Assembly: GCA_032622095.1 (NCBI GenBank) | Contig: CP136066.1 | Location: forward strand, 128,993,917-129,057,916 | From: Siphonodentalium dalli | Taxonomy: Eukaryota; Mollusca; Scaphopoda; Gadilida; Siphonodentaliidae | Direction of reading: 5' to 3' | DNA: 64,000 nt | Shown: piece by piece, positions 12,996 to 27,095 of the stretch | Numbering within the stretch: the first letter of the stretch is position 1 | Layout of the letters: every line of letters starts with the position of its first letter | Made by a program: the position numbers and the translations under genes | The notes under the pieces: generated by a model | The model's database searches: none | Told to the model about the DNA's origin: nothing | What the model saw: only the letters and a program-made list of their open reading frames with translations

Positions 12996-15900
12996 TTAAC
13001 CCCACGCAGCTGGATTTCTAGTGCACGAGGTCAGCACGGGTCCCGACATATTCGTCGTGATTTCATATAGATTGGCATTTCTACCTAATTTCGAGGTACC
13101 AGGACACTCTACAGAGATATCCCTCCACATTAGTTGATTCATATTTGTAGAGAGTGTGACCGCTGGTAGTGGAAAACCACCCCACGCAGTTGAAATTTGG
13201 TAAAAGTATGTCATCACGTACTTCAATACGTCTATGTACAAACCGAACATTATCGCTATTATGGCCCGTTTTTAGGGTTCCAGGACACCAAACACGCATA
13301 ACCCACGAACATAACAGGCATGTCATTGTGGTCAACACATCAGCCATATTTACAATTTAACCCCACGCAGCTGGATTTCTAGAGCACGAGGTCAGCACGG
13401 GTCCCGACATATTCGTCGTGATTTCATATAAATTGGCATTTCTACCTAATTTCGAGGTACCAGGACACTCTACAGAGATATCCCTCCACATTAGTTGATG
13501 CATATGTGTAGAGAGTGTGACCGCTGGTAGTGGAAAACCACCCCACGCAGTTGAAATTTGGTAAAAACAGGTCATCACGGACTTCAATACGTCTATGTAC
13601 AAACCGAACATTATCGCTATTATGGTCCGTTTTTAGGGCTCCAGGACACCACACACGCATAACCCACGAACATAACAGGCATGTCATTGTGGTCAACACA
13701 TCATCCCTATTTACAATTTAACCCCACGCAGCTGGATTTCTAGAGCACGAGGTCAGCACGGGTCCCGACATATTCGTCGTGATTTCATATAAATTGGCAT
13801 TTCTACCTAATTTCGAGGTACCAGGACACTCTACAGAGATAACCCTCCACATTTAAAATTGATTCATATGTGTAGACAGTGTGACCGCTGGTAGTGTAAA
13901 GCCGCCCCACGCAGTTGAAATTTGGTAAAAACAGGTCATCACGGACTTCAATACGTCTATGTACAAACCGAACATTATCGCTATTATGGCCCGTCTTTAG
14001 GGCTCCAGGACACCACACACGCATAACCCACGAACATATCAGGCATGTCATTGTGGTCAACACATCATCCCTATTTACAATTTAACCCCACGCAGCTGGA
14101 TTTCTAGAGCACGAGGTCAGCACGGGTCCCGACATATTCGTCGTGATTTCATATAAATTGGCATTTCTACCTAATTTCGAGGTACCAGGACACTCTACAG
14201 AGATAACCCTCCACATTAGTTGATTCATATGTGTAGACAGTGTGACCGATGGTAGTGTAAAGCCGCCCCACGCAGTTGAAATTTGGTAAAAACAGGTCAT
14301 CACGGACTTCAATACGTCTATGTACAAACCGAACATTATCGCTATATTATGGCCCGTTTTTAGGGCTCCAGGACACCACGCACGCATAACCCACGAACAT
14401 ATCAGGCATGTCATTGTGGTCAACACATCATCCCTATTTACAATTTAACCCCACGCAGCTGGATTTCTAGAGCACGAGGTCAGCACGGGTCCCGACATAT
14501 TCGTCGTGATTTCATATAAATTGGCATTTCTACCTAATTTCGAGGTACCAGGACACTCTACAGAGATAACCCTCCACATTAGTTGATTCATATGTGTAGA
14601 CAGTGTGACCTCTGGTAGTGTAAAGCCGCCCCACGCAGTTGAAATTTGGTAAAAACAGGTCATCACGGACTTCAATACGTCTATGTACAAACCGAACATT
14701 ATCGCTATTATGGCCCGTTTTTAGGGCTCCAGGACACCACACACGCATAACCCACGAACATATCAGGCATGTCATTGTGGTCAACACATCATCCCTATTT
14801 ACAATTTAACCCCACGCAGCTGGATTTCTAGAGCACGAGGTCAGCACGGGTCCCGACATATTCGTCGTGATTTCATATAAATTGGCATTTCTACCTAATT
14901 TCGAGGTACCAGGACACTCTACAGAGATAACCCTCCACATTAGTTGATGCATATGTGTAGAGAGTGTGACCGATGGTAGTGGAAAACCACCCCACGCAGT
15001 TGAAATTTGGTAAAAACAGGTCATCACGGACTTCAATACGTCTATGTACAAACCGAACATTATCGCTATATTATGGCCCGTTTTTAGGGCTCCAGGTCAC
15101 CACGCACGCATAACCCACGAACATATCAGGCATGTCATTGTGGTCAACACATCATCCCTATTTACAATTTAACCCCACGCAGCTGGATTTCTAGAGCACG
15201 AGGTCAGCACGGGTCCCGACATATTCGTCGTGATTTCATATAAATTGGAATTTCTACCTAGTTTCGAGGTACCAGGACACTCTACAGAGATATCCCTCCA
15301 CATTAGTTGATGCATATGTGTAGAGAGTGTGACCGCTGGTAGTGGAAAACCACCCCACGCAGTTGAAATTTGGTAAAAAACAGGTCATCACGGACTTCAA
15401 TACGTCTATGTACAAACCGAACATTATCGCTATTATGGCCCGTTTTTAGGGCTCCAGGACACCACACACGCATAACCCACGAACATAACAGGCATGTCAT
15501 TGTGGTCAACACATCAGCCCTAATTACAATTTAACCCCACGCAGCTGGATTTCTAGTGCACGAGGTCAGCACGGGTCCCGACATATTCGTCGTGATTTCA
15601 TATAGATTGGCATTTCTACCTAATTTCGAGGTACCAGGACACTCTACAGAGATATCCCTCCACATTAGTTGATTCATATTTGTAGAGAGTGTGACCGCTG
15701 GTAGTGGAAAACCACCCCACGCAGTTGAAATTTGGTAAAAGTATGTCATCACGTACTTCAATACGTCTATGTACAAACCGAACAATATCGCTATTATGGC
15801 CCGTTTTTAGGGTTCCAGGACACCAAACACGCATAACCCACGAACATAACAGGCATGTCATTGTGGTCAACACATCAGCCGTATTTACAATTTAACCCCA

Positions 15901-18900
15901 CGCAGCTGGATTTCTAGAGCACGAGGTCAGCACGGGTCCCGACATATTCGTCGTGATTTCATATAAATTGGCATTTCTACCTAATTTCGAGGTACCAGGA
16001 CACTCTACAGAGATATCCCTCCACATTAGTTGATGCATATGTGTAGAGAGTGTGACCGCTGGTAGTGGAAAACCACCCCACGCAGTTGAAATTTGGTAAA
16101 AACAGGTCATCACGGACTTCAATACGTCTATGTACAAACCGAACATTATCGCTATTATGGCCCGTCTTTAGGGCTCCAGGACACCACACACGCATAACCC
16201 ACGAACATATCAGGCATGTCATTGTGGTCAACACATCATCCCGATTTACAATTTAACCCCACGCAGCTGGATTTCTAGAGCACGAGGTCAGCACGGGTCC
16301 CGACATATTCGTCGTGATTTCATATAAATTGGCATTTCTACCTAATTTCGAGGTACCAGGACATTCTACAGAGATAACCCTCCACATTAGTTGATTCATA
16401 TGTGTAGACAGTGTGACCGATGGTAGTGTAAAGCCGCCCCACGCAGTTGAAATTTGGTAAAAACAGGTCATCACGGACTTCAATACGTCTATGTACAAAC
16501 CGAACATTATCGCTATATTATGGCCCGTTTGTAGGGCTCCAGGACTCCACGCACGCATAACCCACGAACATATCAGGCATGTCATTGTGGTCAACACATC
16601 ATCCCTATTTACAATTTAACCCCACGCAGCTGGATTTCTAGAGCACGAGGTCAGCACGGGTCCCGACATATTCGTCGTGATTTCATATAAATTGGCATTT
16701 CTACCTAATTTCGAGGTACCAGGACACTCTACAGAGATATCCCTCCACATTAGTTGATGCATATGTGTAGAGAGTGTGACCGCTGGTAGTGGAAAACCAC
16801 CCCACGCAGTTGAAATTTGGTAAAAACAGGTCATCACGGACTTCAATACGTCTATGTACAAACCGAACATTATCGCTATTATGGCCCGTTTTTAGGGCTC
16901 CAGGACACCACACACGCATAACCCACGAACATAACAGGCATGTCATTGTGGTCAACACATCATCCCTATTTACAATTTAACCCCACGCAGCCGGATTTCT
17001 AGAGCACGAGGTCAGCACGGGTCCCGACATATTCGTCGTGATTTCATATAAATTGGCATTTCTACCTAATTTCGAGGTACCAGGACACTCTACAGAGATA
17101 ACCCTCCACATTAGTTGATTCATATGTGTAGACAGTGTGACCGCTGGTAGTGTAAAGCCGCCCCACGCAGTTGAAATTTGGTAAAAACAGGTCATCACGG
17201 ACTTCAATACGTCTATGTACAAACCGAACATTATCGCTATTATGGCCCGTTTTTAGGGCTCCAGGACACCACACACGCATAACCCACGAACATAACAGGC
17301 ATGTCATTGTGGTCAACACATCAGCCCTAATTACAATTTAACCCCACGCAGCTGGATTTCTAGTGCACGAGGTCAGCACGGGTCCCGACATATTCGTCGT
17401 GATTTCATATAGATTGGCATTTCTACCTAATTTCGAGGTACCAGGACACTCTACAGAGATATCCCTCCACATTAGTTGATTCATATTTGTAGAGAGTGTG
17501 ACCGCTGGTAGTGGAAAACCACCCCACGCAGTTGAAATTTGGTAAAAGTATGTCATCACGTACTTCAATACGTCTATGTACAAACCGAACATTATCGCTA
17601 TTATGGCCCGTTTTTAGGGTTCCAGGACACCAAACACGCATAACCCACGAACATAACAGGCATGTCATTGTGGTCAACACATCAGCCATATTTACAATTT
17701 AACCCCACGCAGCTGGATTTCTAGAGCACGAGGTCAGCACGGGTCCCGACATATTCGTCGTGATTTCATATAAATTGGCATTTCTACCTAATTTCGAGGT
17801 ACCAGGACACTCTACAGAGATATCCCTCCACATTAGTTGATGCATATGTGTAGAGAGTGTGACCGCTGGTAGTGGAAAACCACCCCACGCAGTTGAAATT
17901 TGGTAAAAACAGGTCATCACGGACTTCAATACGTCTATGTACAAACCGAACATTATCGCTATTATGGTCCGTTTTTAGGGCTCCAGGACACCACACACGC
18001 ATAACCCACGAACATAACAGGCATGTCATTGTGGTCAACACATCATCCCTATTTACAATTTAACCCCACGCAGCTGGATTTCTAGAGCACGAGGTCAGCA
18101 CGGGTCCCGACATATTCGTCGTGATTTCATATAAATTGGCATTTCTACCTAATTTCGAGGTACCAGGACACTCTACAGAGATAACCCTCCACATTAGTTG
18201 ATTCATATGTGTAGACAGTGTGACCGCTGGTAGTGTAAAGCCGCCCCACGCAGTTGAAATTTGGTAAAAACAGGTCATCACGGACTTCAATACGTCTATG
18301 TACAAACCGAACATTATCGCTATTATGGCCCGTCTTTAGGGCTCCAGGACACCACACACGCATAACCCACGAACATATCAGGCATGTCATTGTGGTCAAC
18401 ACATCATCCCTATTTACAATTTAACCCCACGCAGCTGGATTTCTAGAGCACGAGGTCAGCACGGGTCCCGACATATTCGTCGTGATTTCATATAAATTGG
18501 CATTTCTACCTAATTTCGAGGTACCAGGACACTCTACAGAGATAACCCTCCACATTAGTTGATTCATATGTGTAGACAGTGTGACCGATGGTAGTGTAAA
18601 GCCGCCCCACGCAGTTGAAATTTGGTAAAAACAGGTCATCACGGACTTCAATACGTCTATGTACAAACCGAACATTATCGCTATATTATGGCCCGTTTTT
18701 AGGGCTCCAGGACACCACGCACGCATAACCCACGAACATATCAGGCATGTCATTGTGGTCAACACATCATCCCTATTTACAATTTAACCCCACGCAGCTG
18801 GATTTCTAGAGCACGAGGTCAGCACGGGTCCCGACATATTCGTCGTGATTTCATATAAATTGGCATTTCTACCTAATTTCGAGGTACCAGGACACTCTAC

Positions 18901-21675
18901 AGAGATAACCCTCCACATTAGTTGATTCATATGTGTAGACAGTGTGACCTCTGGTAGTGTAAAGCCGCCCCACGCAGTTGAAATTTGGTAAAAACAGGTC
19001 ATCACGGACTTCAATACGTCTATGTACAAACCGAACATTATCGCTATTATGGCCCGTTTTTAGGGCTCCAGGACACCACACACGCATAACCCACGAACAT
19101 ATCAGGCATGTCATTGTGGTCAACACATCATCCCTATTTACAATTTAACCCCACGCAGCTGGATTTCTAGAGCACGAGGTCAGCACGGGTCCCGACATAT
19201 TCGTCGTGATTTCATATAAATTGGCATTTCTACCTAATTTCGAGGTACCAGGACACTCTACAGAGATAACCCTCCACATTAGTTGATGCATATGTGTAGA
19301 GAGTGTGACCGATGGTAGTGGAAAACCACCCCACGCAGTTGAAATTTGGTAAAAACAGGTCATCACGGACTTCAATACGTCTATGTACAAACCGAACATT
19401 ATCGCTATATTATGGCCCGTTTTTAGGGCTCCAGGTCACCACGCACGCATAACCCACGAACATATCAGGCATGTCATTGTGGTCAACACATCATCCCTAT
19501 TTACAATTTAACCCCACGCAGCTGGATTTCTAGAGCACGAGGTCAGCACGGGTCCCGACATATTCGTCGTGATTTCATATAAATTGGAATTTCTACCTAG
19601 TTTCGAGGTACCAGGACACTCTACAGAGATATCCCTCCACATTAGTTGATGCATATGTGTAGAGAGTGTGACCGCTGGTAGTGGAAAACCACCCCACGCA
19701 GTTGAAATTTGGTAAAAACAGGTCATCACGGACTTCAATACGTCTATGTACAAACCGAACATTATCGCTATTATGGCCCGTTTTTAGGGCTCCAGGACAC
19801 CACACACGCATAACCCACGAACATAACAGGCATGTCATTGTGGTCAACACATCAGCCCTAATTACAATTTACCCCCTCGCAGCTGGATTTCTAGTGCACG
19901 AGGTCAGCACGGGTCCCGACATATTCGTCGTGATTTCATATAGATTGGCATTTCTACCTAATTTCGAGGTACCAGGACACTCTACAGAGATATCCCTCCA
20001 CATTAGTTGATTCATATTTGTAGAGAGTGTGACCGCTGGTAGTGGAAAACCACCCCACGCAGTTGAAATTTGGTAAAAGTATGTCATCACGTACTTCAAT
20101 ACGTCTATGTACAAACCGAACAATATCGCTATTATGGCCCGTTTTTAGGGTTCCAGGACACCAAACACGCATAACCCACGAACATAACAGGCATGTCATT
20201 GTGGTCAACACATCAGCCGTATTTACAATTTAACCCCACGCAGCTGGATTTCTAGAGCACGAGGTCAGCACGGGTCCCGACATATTCGTCGTGATTTCAT
20301 ATAAATTGGCATTTCTACCTAATTTCGAGGTACCAGGACACTCTACAGAGATATCCCTCCACATTAGTTGATGCATATGTGTAGAGAGTGTGACCGCTGG
20401 TAGTGGAAAACCACCCCACGCAGTTGAAATTTGGTAAAAACAGGTCATCACGGACTTCAATACGTCTATGTACAAACCGAACATTATCGCTATTATGGCC
20501 CGTCTTTAGGGCTCCAGGACACCACACACGCATAACCCACGAACATATCAGGCATGTCATTGTGGTCAACACATCATCCCGATTTACAATTTAACCCCAC
20601 GCAGCTGGATTTCTAGAGCACGAGGTCAGCACGGGTCCCGACATATTCGTCGTGATTTCATATAAATTGGCATTTCTACCTAATTTCGAGGTACCAGGAC
20701 ATTCTACAGAGATAACCCTCCACATTAGTTGATTCATATGTGTACACAGTGTGACCGATGGTAGTGTAAAGCCGCCCCACGCAGTTGAAATTTGGTAAAA
20801 ACAGGTCATCACGGACTTCAATACGTCTATGTACAAACCGAACATTATCGCTATATTATGGCCCGTTTTTAGGGCTCCAGGACTCCACGCACGCATAACC
20901 CACGAACATATCAGGCATGTCATTGTGGTCAACACATCATCCCTATTTACAATTTAACCCCACGCAGCTGGATTTCTAGAGCACGAGGTCAGCACGGGTC
21001 CCGACATATTCGTCGTGATTTCATATAAATTGGCATTTCTACCTAATTTCGAGGTACCAGGACACTCTACAGAGATATCCCTCCACATTAGTTGATGCAT
21101 ATGTGTAGAGAGTGTGACCGCTGGTAGTGGAAAACCACCCCACGCAGTTGAAATTTGGTAAAAACAGGTCATCACGGACTTCAATACGTCTATGTACAAA
21201 CCGAACATTATCGCTATTATGGCCCGTTTTTAGGGCTCCAGGACACCACACACGCATAACCCACGAACATAACAGGCATGTCATTGTGGTCAACACATCA
21301 TCCCTATTTACAATTTAACCCCACGCAGCCGGATTTCTAGAGCACGAGGTCAGCACGGGTCCCGACATATTCGTCGTGATTTCATATAAATTGGCATTTC
21401 TACCTAATTTCGAGGTACCAGGACACTCTACAGAGATAACCCTCCACATTAGTTGATTCATATGTGTAGACAGTGTGACCGCTGGTAGTGTAAAGCCGCC
21501 CCACGCAGTTGAAATTTGGTAAAAACAGGTCATCACGGACTTCAATACGTCTATGTACAAACCGAACATTATCGCTATTATGGCCCGTTTTTAGGGCTCC
21601 AGGACACCACACACGCATAACCCACGAACATAACAGGCATGTCATTGTGGTCAACACATCATCCCTATTTACAAT
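12996..21675. repeat. Higher-order repeat: two copies of a 12-monomer unit (about 4,340 bp)
   Basis: The order of variants from 12,996 repeats from 17,338, at an offset of 4,342 bp before and 4,338 bp after a local difference near 13,853. There the first copy has an extra 3 bases (CATTTAAAATTG instead of CATTAGTTG). A private C at 16,992 recurs at 21,330, exactly 4,338 bp away. The end of this block overlaps a later dimer-like region. Confidence 0.88.
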
Positions 21676-24306
21676 TTAACCCCACGCAGCTGGATTTCTA
21701 GAGCACGAGGTCAGCACGGGTCCCGACATATTCGTCGTGATTTCATATAAATTGGCATTTCTACCTAATTTCGAGGTACCAGGACACTCTACAGAGATAT
21801 CCCTCCACATTAGTTGATGCATATGTGTAGAGAGTGTGACCGCTGGTAGTGGAAAACCACCCCACGCAGTTGAAATTTGGTAAAAACAGGTCATCACGGA
21901 CTTCAATACGTCTATGTACAAACCGAACATTATCGCTAGTATGGCCCGTTTTTAGGGCTCCAGGACACCACACACGCATAACCCACGAACATAACAGGCA
22001 TGTCATTGTGGTCAACACATCATCCCTATTTACAATTTAAACCCACGCAGCTGGATTTCTAGAGCACGAGGTCAGCACGGGTCCCGACATATTCGTCGTG
22101 ATTTCATATAAATTGGCATTTCTACCTAATTTCGAGGTACCAGGACACTCTACAGAGATAACCCTCCACATTAGTTGATTCATATGTGTAGACAGTGTGA
22201 CCGCTGGTAGTGTAAAGCCGCCCCACGCAGTTGAAATTTGGTAAAAACAGGTCATCACGGACTTCAATACGTCTATGTACAAACCGAACATTATCGCTAT
22301 TATGGCCCGTTTTTAGGGCTCCAGGACACCACACACGCATAACCCACGAACATAACAGGCATGTCATTGTGGTCAACACATCATCCCTATTTACAATTTA
22401 ACCCCACGCAGCTGGATTTCTAGAGCACGAGGTCAGCACGGGTCCCGACATATTCGTCGTGATTTCATATAAATTGGCATTTCTACCTAATTTCGAGGTA
22501 CCAGGACACTCTACAGAGATATCCCTCCACATTAGTTGATGCATATGTGTAGAGAGTGTGACCGCTGGTAGTGGAAAACCACCCCACGCAGTTGAAATTT
22601 GGTAAAAAACAGGTCATCACGGACTTCAATACGTCTATGTACAAACCGAACATTATCGCTAGTATGGCCCGTTTTTAGGGCTCCAGGACACCACACACGC
22701 ATAACCCACGAACATAACAGGCATGTCATTGTGGTCAACACATCATCCCTATTTACAATTTAAACCCACGCAGCTGGATTTCTAGAGCACGAGGTCAGCA
22801 CGGGTCCCGACATATTCGTCGTGATTTCATATAAATTGGCATTTCTACCTAATTTCGAGGTACCAGGACACTCTACAGAGATAACCCTCCACATTAGTTG
22901 ATTCATATGTGTAGACAGTGTGACCGCTGGTAGTGTAAAGCCGCCCCACGCAGTTGAAATTTGGTAAAAACAGGTCATCACGGACTTCAATACGTCTATG
23001 TACAAACCGAACATTATCGCTATATTATGGCCCGTTTTTAGGGCTCCAGGACACCACGCACGCATAACCCACGAACATATCAGGCATGTCATTGTGGTCA
23101 ACACATCATCCCTATTTACAATTTAACCCCACGCAGCTGGATTTCTAGAGCACGAGGTCAGCACGGGTCCCGACATATTCGTCGTGATTTCATATAAATT
23201 GGCATTTCTACCTAATTTCGAGGTACCAGGACACTCTACAGAGATATCCCTCCACATTAGTTGATGCATATGTGTAGAGAGTGTGACCGCTGGTAGTGGA
23301 AAACCACCCCACGCAGTTGAAATTTGGTAAAAACAGGTCATCACGGACTTCAATACGTCTATGTACAAACCGAACATTATCGCTATTATGGCCCGTTTTT
23401 AGGGCTCCAGGACACCACACACGCATAACCCACGAACATAACAGGCATGTCATTGTGGTCAACACATCATCCCTATTTACAATTTAACCCCACGCAGCTG
23501 GATTTCTAGAGCACGAGGTCAGCACGGGTCCCGACATATTCGTCGTGATTTCATATAAATTGGCATTTCTACCTAATTTCGAGGTACCAGGACACTCTAC
23601 AGAGATAACCCTCCACATTAGTTGATTCATATGTGTAGACAGTGTGACCGCTGGTAGTGTAAAGCCGCCCCACGCAGTTGAAATTTGGTAAAAACAGGTC
23701 ATCACGGACTTCAATACGTCTATGTACAAACCGAACATTATCGCTATTATGGCCCGTTTTTAGGGCTCCAGGACACCACACACGCATAACCCACGAACAT
23801 AACAGGCATGTCATTGTGGTCAACACATCATCCCTATTTACAATTTAACCCCACGCAGCTGGATTTCTAGAGCACGAGGTCAGCACGGGTCCCGACATAT
23901 TCGTCGTGATTTCATATAAATTGGCATTTCTACCTAATTTCGAGGTACCAGGACACTCTACAGAGATATCCCTCCACATTAGTTGATGCATATGTGTAGA
24001 GAGTGTGACCGCTGGTAGTGGAAAACCACCCCACGCAGTTGAAATTTGGTAAAAACAGGTCATCACGGACTTCAATACGTCTATGTACAAACCGAACATT
24101 ATCGCTAGTATGGCCCGTTTTTAGGGCTCCAGGACACCACACACGCATAACCCACGAACATAACAGGCATGTCATTGTGGTCAACACATCATCCCTATTT
24201 ACAATTTAAACCCACGCAGCTGGATTTCTAGAGCACGAGGTCAGCACGGGTCCCGACATATTCGTCGTGATTTCATATAAATTGGCATTTCTACCTAATT
24301 TCGAGG

Positions 24307-25115
24307 TCCCAGGACACTCTACAGAGATAACCCTCCACATTAGTTGATTCATATGTGTAGACGTGTGACCGCTGGTAGTGTAAAGCCGCCCCACGCAGTT
24401 GAAATTTGGTAAAAAACAGGTCATCACGGACTTCATACGTCTATGTACAAACCCGAACATTATCGCTATTATGGCCCGTTTTTAGGCTCCAGGACACCAC
24501 ACACGCATAACCCACGAACATAACAGGCATGTCATTGTGGTCAACACATCATCCCTATTTACAATTTAACCCCACGCAGCTGGATTTCTAGAGCACGAGG
24601 TCAGCACGGGTCCCGACATATTCGTCGTGATTTCATATAAATTGGCATTTCTACCTAATTTCGAGGTACCAGGACACTCTAACAGAGATATCCCTCCACA
24701 TTAGTTGATGCATATGTGTAGAGAGTGTGACCGCTGGTAGTGGGAAAACCACCCCACGCAGTTGAAATTTGGTAAAAACAGGTCATCACGGACTCAATAC
24801 GTCTATGTACAAACCGAACATTATCGCTAGTATGGCCCGTTTTTAGGGCCTCCAGGACACCACAACACGCATAACCCACGAACATAACCAGGCATGTCAT
24901 TGTGGTCAACACATCATCCCTATTTACAATTTAAACCCACGCAGCTGGATTTCTAGAGCACGAGGTCAGCACGGGTCCCGACTATTCGTCGTGATTTCAT
25001 ATAAATTGGCATTTCTACCTAATTTCGAGGTACCAGGACACTCTACAGAGATAACCCTCCACATTAGTTGATTCATATGTGTAGACAGTGTGACCGCTGG
25101 TAGTGTAAAGCGCCC
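24307..25115. other. Cluster of single-base indels in the satellite (possible unpolished sequence)
   Basis: Within two to three monomers there are about a dozen one-base changes absent elsewhere. Examples are GAGGTCCCAGG, GACGTGTGACC, TTCATACGTC, AAACCCGAAC, TTTTAGGCTCC, CTCTAACAGAG, GTGGGAAAACC, GGACTCAATACG, GGGCCTCCAGG, CACAACACGC and CCGACTATTCG. Neighbouring monomers are almost free of indels. The pattern suggests locally poor consensus rather than biology. Confidence 0.7.
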
Positions 25116-27095
25116 CCACGCAGTTGAAATTTGGTAAAAACAGGTCATCACGGACTTCAATACGTCTATGTACAAACCGAACATTATCGCTATTATGGCC
25201 CGTTTTTAGGGCTCCAGGACACCACACACGCATAACCCGCGAACATAACAGGCATGTCATTGTGGTCAACGCATCAGCCCTATTTACAATTTAACCCCAC
25301 GCAGCTGGATTTCTAGAGCACGAGGTCAGCACGGGTCTGGACATATTCGTCGTGATTTCATATAAATTGGCATTTCTACCTAATTTCGAGGTACCAGGAC
25401 ACTCTACAGAGATATCCCTCCATATTAGTTGATGCATATGTGTAGAGAGTGTGACCGCTGGTAGTAGAAAACCACCCCACGCAGTTGAAATTTGGTAAAA
25501 ACAGGTCATCACGGACTTCAATACGTCTATGTACAAACCAAACATTATCGCTATTATGGCCCGTTTTTAGGGCTCCAGGACACTCCACACGCATAACCCA
25601 CGAACATAACAGGTATATAATTGTGGTCAACACATCAGCCATATTTACAATTTAACCCCACGCAGCTGGATTTCTAGAGCACGAGGTCAGCACGGGTCCC
25701 GACATATTCTTCGTGATTTCATATAAATTGGCATTTCTACCTAATTTCGAGGTACCAGGACACTCTACAGACATATCCCTCCACATTAGTTGATGCATAT
25801 GTGTAGAGAGTGTGACCGCTGGTAGTGGAAACCCACCCCACGCAGTTGAAATTTGGTAAAAACAGGTCATCACGGACTTCAATACGTCTATGTACAAACC
25901 GAACATTATCGCTAGTATGGCCCGTTTTTAGGGCTCCAGGACACCACACACGCATAACCCACGAACATAACAGGCATGTCATTGTGGTCAACACATCATC
26001 CCTATTTACAATTTAACCCCACGCAGCTGGATTTCTAGAGCACGAGGTCAGCACGGGTCCCGACATATTCGTCGTGATTTCATATAAATTGGCATTTCTA
26101 CCTAATTTCGAGGTACCAGGACACTCTACAGAGATAACCCTCCACATTAGTTGATTCATATGTGTAGACAGTGTGACCGCTGGTAGTGTAAAGCCGCCCC
26201 ACGCAGTTGATATTTGGTAAAAACAGGTCATCACGGACTTCAATACGTCTATGTACAAACCGAACATTATCGCTATTATGGCCCGTTTTTAGGGCTCCAG
26301 GACACCACACACGCATAACCCACGAACATAACAGGCATGTCATTGTGGTCAACACATCATCCCTATTTACAATTTAACCCCACGCAGCTGGATTTCTAGA
26401 GCACGAGGTCAGCACGGGTCCCGACATATTCGTCGTGATTTCATATAAATTGGCATTTCTACCTAATTTCGAGGTACCAGGACACTCTACAGAGATAACC
26501 CTCCACATTAGTTGATTCATATGTGTAGACAGTGTGACCGCTGGTAGTGTAAAGCCGCCCCACGCAGTTGAAATTTGGTAAAAACAGGTCATCACGGACT
26601 TCAATACGTCTATGTACAAACCGAACATTATCGCTAGTATGGCCCGTTTTTAGGGCTCCAGGACACCACACACGCATAACCCACGAACATAACAGGCATG
26701 TCATTGTGGTCAACACATCATCCCTATTTACAATTTAACCCCACGCAGCTGGATTTCTAGAGCACGAGGTCAGCACGGGTCCCGACATATTCGTCGTGAT
26801 TTCATATAAATTGGCATTTCTACCTAATTTCGAGGTACCAGGACACTCTACAGAGATAACCCTCCACATTAGTTGATTCATATGTGTAGACAGTATGACC
26901 GCTGGTAGTGTAAAGCCGCCCCACGCAGTTGAAATTTGGTAAAAACAGGTCATCACGGACTTCAATACGTCTATGTACAAACCGAACATTATCGCTATTA
27001 TGGCCCGTTTTTAGGGCTCCAGGACACCACACACGCATAACCCACGAACATATCAGGCATGTCATTGTGGTCAACACATCATCCCTAATTACAAT

